This document shows, in pieces, positions 1 to 8,156 of a stretch of DNA of 64,000 nt. Source of the DNA: Halobacillus hunanensis (lineage in GTDB: Bacteria > Bacillota > Bacilli > Bacillales > Halobacillaceae); NCBI RefSeq assembly GCF_900166655.1, contig NZ_FVZB01000006.1, positions 992,001 to 1,056,000 on the forward strand, read 5' to 3'. Positions within the stretch are counted from its first letter, which is position 1, and every line of letters starts with the position of its first letter. The translations under genes and the position numbers were made by a program. A model generated the notes under the pieces. The model was given only the letters and a program-made list of their open reading frames with translations, had not been told where the DNA came from and did not search any database.

Positions 1-174
1 TTAAAGGCCAAGCAAATCATTCCTGATTTCCGTGCGCCGAATGTGATCCGTCTGGCCCCCATCGCCCTTTATACTTCCTATTCCGACCTTTATCAAGTTA
101 TGATGACACTCAAGGAACTTGTACAAAGTGGAGAATATAAACAATTCAAAAATGAGCGCGACACTATTGCTTAG
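1..174 (+). CDS. kynU: Kynureninase, C-terminal end only (5' end outside window)
   Basis: Frame 1 is open from the first base to a TAG stop at 172-174 and gives 57 residues. The segment PDFRAPNVIRLAPIALYTSY matches the conserved C-terminal part of PLP-dependent kynureninases. The enzyme cleaves kynurenine (or 3-hydroxykynurenine) to anthranilate and alanine in the cytoplasm. The catalytic lysine and most of the protein lie upstream of the window, so activity cannot be judged. The stop is 12 nt before the start of kynB and overlaps the kynB ribosome-binding region, which indicates one operon. Confidence 0.85.
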   Translation, partial: LKAKQIIPDFRAPNVIRLAPIALYTSYSDLYQVMMTLKELVQSGEYKQFKNERDTIA

Positions 175-186
175 GGAGGAAATCTA

Positions 187-807
187 ATGAAACTAATTGA
201 CATTTCCATGACACTCAATGATTCAACACCACCTTGGCCAGGGGACGAGCCTTTCCGCTACGAACTAACCGCATCCATGGAAGAAACGGGAGCTGTTAAT
301 GTCGGCAGTCATAAGGGAAGCAATCATATCGGTACACATGTCGATGCCCCTTTCCACTATGATTCTAATGGACTGAAAATGGCTGAAATTCAGGTCGAAC
401 GTTTTATGGGAGAAGCTCTTGTTCTTAACATGGAGGGGAAAGAGACGATCACGAGAAAGGATCTAGAAGCGTTTGAATTTGAAGGTGTCAGTAAGGTGCT
501 TTTCCGGTCCACCAGCTGGAAAGACCGCACCAAATTTCCAGAGAGTTATACTGTGATTGGTGAAGATGTTGGTCCTTTTTTAAAAGAACAAGGCATTGAA
601 TTGATAGGTGTCGACACCCCATCTGTCGACGCTGAAACAAGTAAGAACCTACCCGCTCACCATTCCCTTTATAACAACGATGTGCTTATCTTAGAAAGTA
701 TTGTGCTTGATCATGTTGCCCCAGGCCGATACGAACTTATGGCATTTCCGCTTAAAATGGACCAGGCTGATGGCAGTCCTGTCCGTGCGGTTTTGCGGCA
801 AATGTAA
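187..807 (+). CDS. kynB: Kynurenine formamidase (arylformamidase), cyclase family
   Basis: A 206-residue protein that would hydrolyse N-formylkynurenine to kynurenine and formate, the step after tryptophan 2,3-dioxygenase. The metal-binding signature HxGTHxDxPxH is present (HIGTHVDAPFH, about residues 47-57), as is the cyclase-family GVDTPSVD stretch near residue 140. The length is typical for bacterial KynB. The ATG follows a GGGAGG Shine-Dalgarno about 8 nt upstream that sits at the end of kynU. KynU and KynB together convert formylkynurenine to anthranilate; the dioxygenase kynA is about 38 kb away on the other strand. A strong hairpin terminator follows directly. Confidence 0.93.
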   Translation: MKLIDISMTLNDSTPPWPGDEPFRYELTASMEETGAVNVGSHKGSNHIGTHVDAPFHYDSNGLKMAEIQVERFMGEALVLNMEGKETITRKDLEAFEFEGVSKVLFRSTSWKDRTKFPESYTVIGEDVGPFLKEQGIELIGVDTPSVDAETSKNLPAHHSLYNNDVLILESIVLDHVAPGRYELMAFPLKMDQADGSPVRAVLRQM

Positions 808-810
808 CTA

Positions 811-846
811 AAGAGCTCTTGCGCCAATATACGCGCAAGAGCTCTT
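811..846. terminator. Bidirectional terminator between kynB and the BCCT gene
   Basis: A perfect 14-bp stem (AAGAGCTCTTGCGC, 811-824, with its complement at 833-846) and an 8-nt loop, flanked by A-rich and T-rich runs. It lies between the convergent kynB and BCCT genes and can serve both. Confidence 0.85.
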
Positions 847-849
847 TTA

Positions 850-2379
850 TTATTTCTTTATATTTTGTTCAATAGCCATTTGTTTGGCAACGCGCGGCGC
901 CAGCCAAATCATTGGCAATAATAACAGAGATACAGGGACGGCTGTTACAACAATAAAATTCTGCAACTGTGTAATACCACTGTCTCCTGTAATTAGAAGG
1001 ATTGCTGCAATAGCCCCCATAATGACAGACCAGAAAACACGAAGCCATACTTTCGGGTTCCCTTCACCCGTGACAGCCATCGCAATCGTATATGACATTG
1101 AATCACTTGTCGTTACGACAAACAAAATCGTTAGTAGTAAGAACAAAGGAGAAATAATGGCTGCCCATGGAAGTTGCTCAGTGATAGCGAACATTGCTGC
1201 GGGTTTGCCTGCCGCATTCAATGCCTCAGAGACTGATCCCGGATTTTGCAGTTCAAAAAATATACCCGATCCGCCAAGAATCGTAAACCAGAAAGTAGAG
1301 ATGACTGGTGCAAAAATGGAAATGGCTACGATAATTTCACGAATCGTACGGCCTCGGGAGATACGGCTTACAAGAATGGCCATCATAGGACCATAGCCAA
1401 TAAACCATCCCCAGAAAAATACGGTCCATAACGATAACCAATCCGAATCACCACGGAATGTGCTCATTGGTATGAACTGATCTATATAGACCCCAAATGA
1501 CGAAACGAAATGATCAATGATAAATCCTCCTGGACCAAAAATCACAATAAAAATCATCAGACCTAGTGCAAGGCGAACATTAAAGCTGCTTAAAAACTGA
1601 ATCCCTTTATACAGACCCGTTACAGCTGATATTGTCGAAATTAAAACCACGGCAATGATAATTAAAACTTGAGTGCCAAATTCGTTAGGGATGCCAAATA
1701 TTTCTTGAAGCCCATAACTCGCTTGCAGTCCAAGAAAACCAATTGGACCGATTGTTCCCGCTGCCACAGCAATGATAGAAAAAGCATCGACAAGTGTTCC
1801 GAACCAATTGTTGCGGATGCTCTCCCCAAAAATAGGGTAAAGAAGCGTTCTTGGCTTCATTGGCATACCTTTGTGATAATGACCATACATCATCACGACT
1901 GCACTAATCGTTCCTAATATCGCCCAAGCTAAAAATCCCCAATGCATAAAACTTTGCGCCAGTGCTGGGTTTATAGCTGCTTTTGTTCCAGCCTCAATTC
2001 CTGATTGTGACAGATATGGAGGAACCGTGAGAAAATGATAGAGAGGTTCTGCAGCGGCCCAAAATACGCCTCCTCCAGCTAATAAAGTAGCCATAATAAT
2101 CGATAACCACTTGTATAAACTAATTTCGGGTTTCTCAATTCCGCCCATTTTAATGTTTCCATATTTAGAAAATGCCAGCCAGATACCTACAAAGAAAGTG
2201 GCTAACATCAATAGCTGCCAGAATGCCCCAAAGTAAGTAACTGACCAGGCAAAGGTCGTACTGACAAAGGTTTCAATCCATGTGATATTAATAAGTGCTA
2301 AAATAACAAAGAGCAGTAAAGCACCACCACTGATTATAAAAACGGGCCAGTCTACTCTTCCAGTTTGTTTATGATTCAT
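850..2379 (-). CDS. BCCT-family transporter with non-canonical aromatic box
   Basis: A 509-residue integral membrane protein of the betaine/choline/carnitine transporter family, with about 12 hydrophobic segments and the family signature SRISRGRTIRE at 338-348. Family members take up quaternary ammonium or related compounds, usually with Na+. In the usual TM8 box (WxWWxxWSPF) this protein reads W323-G-W325-F326-I-G-Y329-G-P, so two tryptophans are replaced. The TM4 box keeps W147 and W152, but the usual tyrosine is L155. Glycine betaine is therefore not a safe substrate assignment. The ATG has AAAGGAG 6 nt upstream. It lies next to kynurenine genes, but nothing proves a link. Confidence 0.88.
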   Translation of the reverse strand: MNHKQTGRVDWPVFIISGGALLLFVILALINITWIETFVSTTFAWSVTYFGAFWQLLMLATFFVGIWLAFSKYGNIKMGGIEKPEISLYKWLSIIMATLLAGGGVFWAAAEPLYHFLTVPPYLSQSGIEAGTKAAINPALAQSFMHWGFLAWAILGTISAVVMMYGHYHKGMPMKPRTLLYPIFGESIRNNWFGTLVDAFSIIAVAAGTIGPIGFLGLQASYGLQEIFGIPNEFGTQVLIIIAVVLISTISAVTGLYKGIQFLSSFNVRLALGLMIFIVIFGPGGFIIDHFVSSFGVYIDQFIPMSTFRGDSDWLSLWTVFFWGWFIGYGPMMAILVSRISRGRTIREIIVAISIFAPVISTFWFTILGGSGIFFELQNPGSVSEALNAAGKPAAMFAITEQLPWAAIISPLFLLLTILFVVTTSDSMSYTIAMAVTGEGNPKVWLRVFWSVIMGAIAAILLITGDSGITQLQNFIVVTAVPVSLLLLPMIWLAPRVAKQMAIEQNIKK

Positions 2380-2480
2380 ACAGAACTCCTTTATTCATTA
2401 ATCTTGCTTTTTTGACGCACAATGCAACACTCTACCATCCGGTCTTATATTATGTAAAGAAAAATCTTCTTTCATACAAA

Positions 2481-2515
2481 AAAAGACTGCAGTTTTCACT
2501 TCACTGCAGTCTTTT
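2481..2515 (-). terminator. Terminator of the small zinc-ribbon gene
   Basis: A 13-bp perfect stem (AAAAGACTGCAGT at 2481-2493 with its complement at 2503-2515) and a 9-nt loop. On the minus strand it is followed by a run of T, 10 nt after the 59-residue gene. Confidence 0.8.
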
Positions 2516-2524
2516 CTTCCATTC

Positions 2525-2704
2525 TTACTTATCCTTTTCTTCATCTAACACATGATCTTTGTCACGATGACGCTTTTGGCAATCTTTACACATCGTTATT
2601 TTGGCTTCTTGTTTTGTCCGTAACATCTTACCACAGCTGCTGCATTTTCCAAGCGTATTTGGGTTTGACTGAAATCCAGGAAGTTCACTTTCAATATCAA
2701 CCAT
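2525..2704 (-). CDS. Small zinc-ribbon protein, 59 residues
   Basis: A short reading frame with a strong AAAGGAGG Shine-Dalgarno 8 nt before the ATG and a terminator right after the stop. The protein carries two cysteine pairs, CSSC at 21-24 and CKDC at 39-42, 14 residues apart, as in treble-clef or zinc-ribbon folds, followed by a charged basic/acidic tail (KRHRDKDH). This predicts one bound Zn2+ and a cytoplasmic, probably nucleic-acid or protein-binding role. I do not recognise a named family. It stands as a single-gene unit between the BCCT gene and repeat DNA. The gene call is firm because of its signals; the function is not. Confidence 0.8.
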   Translation of the reverse strand: MVDIESELPGFQSNPNTLGKCSSCGKMLRTKQEAKITMCKDCQKRHRDKDHVLDEEKDK

Positions 2705-2805
2705 GAAAAAGCCTCCTTTTATTCTCTGTACATGTGTTATACCCTACTTTTATTTTCTCAATCCCCCTATTCATCATTATATGGGAATCATAAGGATTCA
2801 TGAAA

Positions 2806-2848
2806 AAAGCCGCTGGACACCGCTGCTGAACTTTCCGCAGTCTCCTCG
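2806..2848. repeat. Remnant of a GC-rich dispersed element
   Basis: A GC-rich patch (ccgctggacaccgctgctga and ttccgcagtctcctcgcac) inside AT-rich intergenic DNA. It resembles in composition and wording (ttccg, gtctcc) the larger GC-rich palindromic elements at 10042-10155 and 42074-42200. No coding potential seen. The rest of the 2705-3031 gap holds only the 20-bp repeat array listed next. Confidence 0.4.
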
Positions 2849-2872
2849 CACTTATTTTTTGAAATGAAAACT

Positions 2873-2970
2873 ATTCGCGGGTATATCCTCATTTTAGCGG
2901 TTATATTCTAATTATCACTGATATATTTTTATTATTGCGGTAATATAAGATTTTTCGCAGATAAACATCC
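2873..2970. repeat. Five degenerate 20-bp tandem repeats
   Basis: The core GCGG/ACTG/GCAG recurs at 2877, 2897, 2917, 2937 and 2957, exactly 20 bp apart, each followed two bases later by ATAT or AAAC. The approximate consensus is TTTCGCGGNTATATTCTAAT. There are no spacers of unrelated sequence, so this is a tandem repeat and not a CRISPR array. It lies immediately beside the GC-rich remnant and between two transcription terminators. Function unknown. Confidence 0.7.
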
Positions 2971-3031
2971 TTGTCCATGTCATCACTGCCTTTATCCCTG
3001 GAAAAAACATTAGACTTTCCCGACAGACTTA

Positions 3032-3057
3032 AAAAGACGCTGAAGTCAGCGTCTTTT
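3032..3057 (-). terminator. Terminator of the M29 aminopeptidase gene
   Basis: A stem AAAAGACGCTG/CAGCGTCTTTT with a tight loop, followed on the minus strand by TTTTT. It lies 26 nt past the aminopeptidase stop. Confidence 0.8.
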
Positions 3058-3082
3058 CTCAGGAAAGCTACTGTATAGTATT

Positions 3083-4330
3083 TTACTCAAAAGAGATGGC
3101 CCAGCTTCCTTTTCTCATCACTGGTTCGGTAGTTCCGTCTTCAAGGACACCGTCAATATCCAATTCATCTGAACCCATCATGAAGTCGACATGACTTAGG
3201 CTATGGTTAACACCACTTTGGTCCAGTTCTTCTTCACTCATGTCAGATCCGCCTTCAACGTTGTTCGGATAAGCTTTTCCTAATGCCAAATGGCAGGAAG
3301 CATTTTCATCGTACAGCGTATTATAGAAAATTAAACCGGATTGAGAGATCGGTGATTCATGCGGAACAAGAGCTAGTTCCCCAAGTCTTGTGGAACCTTC
3401 ATCAGTATCCAGCAAGTGCTGCAGCGTTTCTTCTCCTTCTTCCGCTTTAAAATCTACTACTTTACCATCTTTAAAAGTGAGTGTGAAATGATCAATCACA
3501 TTACCTCCATAATTAAGAGGCTTTGTACTTGAAACTTGACCGTTTACTCCGTATTTATGGGGTGCAGTAAACACCTCTTCTGTTGGCATATTCGGATTGA
3601 AAGGTACGTTTCCTTCAACGGTTTGGGAAGCTCCACCCTTCCAGATATGGTTGTTTGGCAGTTCCACTTCAAGATCGGTCCCAGGAGCTTTGTAAATAAG
3701 TTTGCTATATTTTTTCTTATTGAGGAATTGCTTTGCTTTAATCAACGTCTGGTTATGATCTTCCCAGGCAGCCACAGGGTCGTTCTTATCAACTCTTACA
3801 ATACTAAATATCTGCTCCCATAATTTTTCTACGGCTTTTTCTTCTGACTCACCTGGGAAGATTTTTTGCGCCCAGGCCGGGATAGGGATGCTGACGATTG
3901 ACCATTGAATACGATCATTCATTGTAAAATCTCTGAACTTCGTCATCGCTTCGGATCGAGCTTTAGTTGCAGCTGCTACCTTTCCAGCATCAATTCCTTT
4001 TAACAGATCCGGATCTGTTGACCGGATGGAAAGTATAGCTGCTCCTTTTTCCCCAAAGTAACTAAACATATCCTTTTGCCAGTCAGGTACTTCCTTTAAC
4101 GTTTCCACATCGGCATACTCATAACGAAGACGTGTGAGTTCGTCATCCGCCCAGACAATATGCACATCTTCAGCGCCCATTTCATAGGCTTTTCTAGCTA
4201 CAATCCTAGTGAATGGCGCCCCCTCTACTGTTGAATTGATCATAAGTTTCTGGTTTTCCTGCAAGTTCACACCTGTACGCAGAGCAAGCTCTGCATACTT
4301 TTCTAATTGTTCTTGACTAGGTAATAACAT
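3083..4330 (-). CDS. M29-family metallo-aminopeptidase (AmpS/PepS type)
   Basis: A 415-residue cytoplasmic aminopeptidase that removes N-terminal residues from peptides using two divalent metals. The family's metal-ligand regions are visible in order: the glutamate-rich EGEETLQHLL stretch, GELALVPHESPI, NASCHLALG and SHVDFMMGS, holding the expected Glu, Glu, His, His and Asp. An ATG 15 nt further upstream exists, but its own codons contain GGGAGG, which is the Shine-Dalgarno for the second ATG, so I start at 4330 (MLLPSQ). It is a stand-alone gene with its own terminator. Substrate preference cannot be read from the sequence. Confidence 0.9.
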   Translation of the reverse strand: MLLPSQEQLEKYAELALRTGVNLQENQKLMINSTVEGAPFTRIVARKAYEMGAEDVHIVWADDELTRLRYEYADVETLKEVPDWQKDMFSYFGEKGAAILSIRSTDPDLLKGIDAGKVAAATKARSEAMTKFRDFTMNDRIQWSIVSIPIPAWAQKIFPGESEEKAVEKLWEQIFSIVRVDKNDPVAAWEDHNQTLIKAKQFLNKKKYSKLIYKAPGTDLEVELPNNHIWKGGASQTVEGNVPFNPNMPTEEVFTAPHKYGVNGQVSSTKPLNYGGNVIDHFTLTFKDGKVVDFKAEEGEETLQHLLDTDEGSTRLGELALVPHESPISQSGLIFYNTLYDENASCHLALGKAYPNNVEGGSDMSEEELDQSGVNHSLSHVDFMMGSDELDIDGVLEDGTTEPVMRKGSWAISFE

Positions 4331-4401
4331 TGGTTTTCCTCCCATTGTTTGTTATGTATCCGTATACATTATTTCACAATTCCTATCCTCATACAAAAAA
4401 G

Positions 4402-4437
4402 AAGACCCAACCACAGGAATGCCTGTGATTGGATCTT
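4402..4437 (-). terminator. Terminator of the MscS-related channel gene
   Basis: A 16-bp stem with G-U pairs (AAGATCCAATCACAGG against CCTGTGGTTGGGTCTT on the minus strand) and a 4-nt loop, followed by CTTTTTT. Confidence 0.8.
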
Positions 4438-4445
4438 ATTAATAA

Positions 4446-6008
4446 TTAAAAGTGATCACCTGAATGGTCATCATTTGGCGAGTCTTGTTGCTCAGAATGA
4501 TCCACTCTTACTTTACTAAGTCTCCTGTCCATTTTATCTAAATATTTTGAAGCGTGCTCGCGGCCTCCTAAACCAAAGGATAAGCCAAATGCTAAAGCGA
4601 CGCCTCCCAGAATCAGGATAAAGGCTGCATTAATAATAGAAGCTGCAATACCCAGCTGATCAAGGGCCATAAAGAAGGCGAAAACAATAATCGCATATTT
4701 GGCGATCAGGCTTAGTACGTGTGGAGAACCCGATGAATTTCTAAGCATACCTCCTAATAATTTGGCTGTCACGTTCGCTAACCATAAGCCAAATCCGAGA
4801 ATAAGAATCGCTGCTAGCACAGAAGGTAAATAGGAAGCTACTCCTGTAGCTAGATCAACCATAAATTCAAGATTGAGTATTTGCATGGCCTCCACAACGA
4901 ATAAGAAAACTATTAAAATCTGAACAATATAACCAACAAACTCAGAAAGGGATGGCATTTGATCATTATCATCCAGACGCCCAAGCCCCATTCGGTTCAT
5001 TAATCCATTAAATCCAACGCGATTTAGAATGGAAACGACAATATCTTTCAACACTTTCCCGATCATAATACCTGCCAGGATGAATACAATCGCTGTTGCT
5101 ATTTCAGGCAGCATGGTCAGAATATCATTTAACATACTGATCGCTGGTTCAGATATACCTCGGATATCAAGGGTTTCAAGGGCTGAAATGGTTACTGGTA
5201 TCATAATTAGGACAAACGCAATGGTTCCAATAACATCTGAAACCGTCGTTCCTTGAAATACATGGTTCAATTTGAGTTTGTCCGCCAGCTTCTCTGTACC
5301 AATACTCTTTAGGAAATTACTTAAAATGTTACTGACTAGGCGAGCAATCACCCAGCCGATCAGAACGATTAAGGCCGCAGCAAAGAGCTTAGGTATAAAC
5401 GATAGAATACTATTTAACATGCCAGCAAACGGTGCACTGATACCTTCCATGTCAAGAGCACCGAGCACAGCCGGTAAAAAGATAAGCAAGATTAAATAAA
5501 AGACGACTTGACCAGCTGTATCAATCGCTTTATTTCCCGCTTCTTCATGATCAACAGCTTTTGTTCTAACTAGCATTTTATTCGCATTTACTTTACGTCC
5601 GCCAGATTCAATTAACCTCTTCACTACAGTAGCTACCACCCAGGCAACTAATAGAATTATACCTGCTTTAATTATATTAGGAATAGCACCTGTTATGGAT
5701 GAGAGCATAGAGACGAGTGGTTCTGCCAGCAGATTTAAGCTGAGAATGTTGAAGAACCATACAAAAGCAAAGATCATAATGATCCAGAACGCAACCTTAC
5801 TTATGATCGTTTCACTTGAGCTATTGTCACTTCTTTTTTCTCCCTCACCGAAAAGCTTTTCATCCCATTTTGTTTTCTGGAGACCCTTTCTAACTGCTCC
5901 TTCAACAGCCTTAGCGATGATATAGCCAAGCAGCAATACCACCAACGCAAGAATCAATTCAGGTAATTTACTAGTCATATTCATAAATTCCTCTTGAATT
6001 GAGTTCAT
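4446..6008 (-). CDS. Mechanosensitive-channel-like protein with repeated TM_helix motifs
   Basis: A 520-residue membrane protein with at least five repeats of the pattern (L/I)P-x2-xxA-x6-G-x2-(I/L)A, seen at LPELILALVVLLLGYIIAK, IPNIIKAGIILLVAWVVA, IPKLFAAALIVLIGWVIA, LPEIATAIVFILAGIMIG and LPSVLAAILILGFGLWLA. The last helix, LGGVALAFGLSFGLGGRE, resembles the pore helix TM3 of MscS. The chain ends about 40 residues later in a charged tail, so the MscS cytoplasmic cage is absent. This matches the CmpX-like/TM_helix group of small-conductance channels, thought to protect against osmotic shock. Start: GTG at 6014 and ATG at 6008 both lie near AGAGGAAGGTG; I prefer the ATG. Confidence 0.82.
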   Translation of the reverse strand: MNSIQEEFMNMTSKLPELILALVVLLLGYIIAKAVEGAVRKGLQKTKWDEKLFGEGEKRSDNSSSETIISKVAFWIIMIFAFVWFFNILSLNLLAEPLVSMLSSITGAIPNIIKAGIILLVAWVVATVVKRLIESGGRKVNANKMLVRTKAVDHEEAGNKAIDTAGQVVFYLILLIFLPAVLGALDMEGISAPFAGMLNSILSFIPKLFAAALIVLIGWVIARLVSNILSNFLKSIGTEKLADKLKLNHVFQGTTVSDVIGTIAFVLIMIPVTISALETLDIRGISEPAISMLNDILTMLPEIATAIVFILAGIMIGKVLKDIVVSILNRVGFNGLMNRMGLGRLDDNDQMPSLSEFVGYIVQILIVFLFVVEAMQILNLEFMVDLATGVASYLPSVLAAILILGFGLWLANVTAKLLGGMLRNSSGSPHVLSLIAKYAIIVFAFFMALDQLGIAASIINAAFILILGGVALAFGLSFGLGGREHASKYLDKMDRRLSKVRVDHSEQQDSPNDDHSGDHF

Positions 6009-6081
6009 GTTCACTCACCTTCCTCTGTAAAGCATTATTTTTACTTCACAGACCCATTCCCCTTTATTCAACAAAAAAACA

Positions 6082-6117
6082 CAAAAGTCCCTATTATTAT
6101 AAAAATAGGGACTTTTG
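6082..6117 (-). terminator. Terminator of the ABC-F gene
   Basis: A stem CAAAAGTCCCTAT/ATAGGGACTTTTG with an AT-rich loop and a long T run on the minus strand, directly after the ABC-F stop. Confidence 0.85.
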
Positions 6118-6123
6118 CGCATG

Positions 6124-8022
6124 TCATTCTGACGCATCTTCTATAATTAAGGAAAGCTCTTCCCAACGATTCATTTTTTCTTCCAGTTTTTCATCTAAGT
6201 CCTGTTTGGTTTGGTATAATTCCTCCACTTTATTATAGTCACTTGCTGCATCAGCAATTTTTCCGTCAATAGCCTCGATTTCCTCTTCGATGGCAGTAAT
6301 GTCATCTTCAATTGTCTCCCACTCTTGTTTCTCCCGGTAGGATAATTTACGTTTGCGGTTCGATCTGCGCGTTTGTTCCTGGACAGAGGATTCACCCTTC
6401 TCTGACTTAGCTTCTTCCTTTTTCAAGACCTTTTTTTGTTCAATAAGTTCTGAATAATTTCCATAGAAGGTTTCAACGACCCCTTCTCCTTCAAATACCA
6501 ACAGTTTATCAACGACTCGATCTAAGAAATAGCGATCGTGCGAAACGGTAATGACTACACCAGGGAATTGTTCCAAATAGCCTTCAAGAACGCTTAAGGT
6601 TTCGGTATCAAGATCATTCGTAGGCTCATCGAGAAAGAGAACGTTCGGCTCGCTCATCAATACACGCAGTAAATAAAGCCTGCGCCGTTCCCCGCCGGAA
6701 AGACGTTTAATATAGGTCCACTGCTGTGGTCTTGGAAAAAGGAACCGTTCGAGCATCTGCTCGGCCGTGATTTGCTCACCATCCGCTGTGGAAATCACTT
6801 CAGCAACTTCCTTTATATATTCGATAACCTTTAATGATTCGTCCATCTCCTCATGATCCTGTGTATAATAGCCAATTTTAACCGTAGAACCGATCGTAAG
6901 CTCTCCATGGTCAGGATGAATACGCTTCGCCATTATATTTAATAAAGTTGTTTTACCTGAACCATTCGGACCGATGATCCCTAACCTCTCTTCAGGAACC
7001 ACTAAATAATCAAATTGATTAATGATTTGCTTTTCCGCGAAGGAATGGGAGATGTCTTTTAACTCGATAACCTGCTTTCCCAACCGGGTAGAGCCAATAG
7101 CCATATCAACATCCTGTTTGTCATTGTTAAATGTTTGTTCCTGCATTGCTTCTACACGCTGTTTCCTCGCCTTCTGCTTAGTCGAACGGGCTTTAGCTCC
7201 CCGCTTAAGCCAAGCAAGTTCTCTTCTTAACGTGTTTTGATGCTTCTGTTCAGCTTGACGTTCCCGCTCTTCACGCTCCGCCTTTTTCTCGAGGAACGTT
7301 TGGTAATTCCCCTCGTAAGTGTACAACGTGCCATTGTCGAGCTCATAGATAAGATTCGTTACCCGATTTAGGAAATAACGGTCGTGGGTAACAACCATTA
7401 ATGAACCCTTATATTGAGCCAGATATTCCTCGAGCCATTCAATAGTCTGATTATCTAAGTGGTTCGTAGGTTCATCAAGCAGCAAAAGATCAGCCGGCTG
7501 AATTAATGCCTTAGCCAAGGCTACTCTTTTGCGCTGACCTCCAGAAAGTTCCTGAATCGGCTTATTAAAATCAACTATTCCAAGCTTCGTCAAAATTGTC
7601 TTCGCCCTCGTATTTGCTTCCCACGCACCTGTCTCTTCCATGCGCTGTTGATAGGTTAACAACTGATTCTGTACGTGCTGATCTTCAGGATTGTCTTGAA
7701 GACGCTGCAACACGCGTTCATATTCCCTAATCGCAACCATGATCTCAGAGTCACCATAATAGATTTGCTCTAACACCGTTTTGTCTGCATCTAATTCTGG
7801 ATCCTGAGGCAAATATTCTACTGTAAAATCTTTGGCATGCTGTGTCGTTCCTGTATCAGCCGATTCTATCCCTGCGATCGACTTTAGCAGCGTAGATTTC
7901 CCTGTACCGTTAACACCAATTAAACCAATGCGCTGCTGGTTTGAAATGGTGAACGATACATCGGTAAACAGCTGTTTGTCACCATAACTTTTACTGTATT
8001 GCTCAACAGATAAAATGCTCAT
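6124..8022 (-). CDS. yfmR: ABC-F translation factor, YfmR/Uup type
   Basis: A 632-residue soluble protein with two ABC ATPase domains and no membrane segment. Domain 1 has Walker A GVNGTGKST (about 36-44), signature LSGGQ and Walker B LLLLDEPTNHLD. Domain 2 has GPNGSGKTT, LSGGE and VLFLDEPTNDLD. Between them lies a basic interdomain linker (AWLKRGAKARSTKQKARKQR) and at the end an acidic coiled coil, the layout of Uup/YfmR. Family members act on stalled ribosomes; YfmR has been linked to relief of proline-dependent stalling together with EF-P. Antibiotic resistance is unlikely because target-protection ABC-Fs have different linkers. The ATG has AAAGGGTGA upstream. Confidence 0.88.
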   Translation of the reverse strand: MSILSVEQYSKSYGDKQLFTDVSFTISNQQRIGLIGVNGTGKSTLLKSIAGIESADTGTTQHAKDFTVEYLPQDPELDADKTVLEQIYYGDSEIMVAIREYERVLQRLQDNPEDQHVQNQLLTYQQRMEETGAWEANTRAKTILTKLGIVDFNKPIQELSGGQRKRVALAKALIQPADLLLLDEPTNHLDNQTIEWLEEYLAQYKGSLMVVTHDRYFLNRVTNLIYELDNGTLYTYEGNYQTFLEKKAEREERERQAEQKHQNTLRRELAWLKRGAKARSTKQKARKQRVEAMQEQTFNNDKQDVDMAIGSTRLGKQVIELKDISHSFAEKQIINQFDYLVVPEERLGIIGPNGSGKTTLLNIMAKRIHPDHGELTIGSTVKIGYYTQDHEEMDESLKVIEYIKEVAEVISTADGEQITAEQMLERFLFPRPQQWTYIKRLSGGERRRLYLLRVLMSEPNVLFLDEPTNDLDTETLSVLEGYLEQFPGVVITVSHDRYFLDRVVDKLLVFEGEGVVETFYGNYSELIEQKKVLKKEEAKSEKGESSVQEQTRRSNRKRKLSYREKQEWETIEDDITAIEEEIEAIDGKIADAASDYNKVEELYQTKQDLDEKLEEKMNRWEELSLIIEDASE

Positions 8023-8106
8023 ATTTCGCTCACCCTTTATCTAACAAACTAATCACCATTTTATCATACAAGAAAAACGGAAGCGCCTAATATACACCAT
8101 TTTAAA

Positions 8107-8140
8107 AGCCCCAGAAACGTTTTCAAACGTTTCTGGGGCT
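8107..8140 (-). terminator. Terminator of the AGCS symporter gene
   Basis: A perfect 16-bp stem (AGCCCCAGAAACGTTT and complement, 8107-8122/8125-8140) right after the symporter stop. It is A-rich on the left and T-rich on the right, so it may work in both directions. Confidence 0.8.
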
Positions 8141-8156
8141 TATTTGGATAAAAAGT

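Noticed and set aside
884-1396. Plus-strand 170-codon reading frame
   Set aside because: It is antisense to the BCCT gene, has no SD, and its protein shows no recognisable features; the minus-strand gene is certain.
2873-2970. CRISPR-like periodic array
   Set aside because: The 20-bp units follow each other directly with no unrelated spacers and are only loosely similar; no cas genes are nearby.
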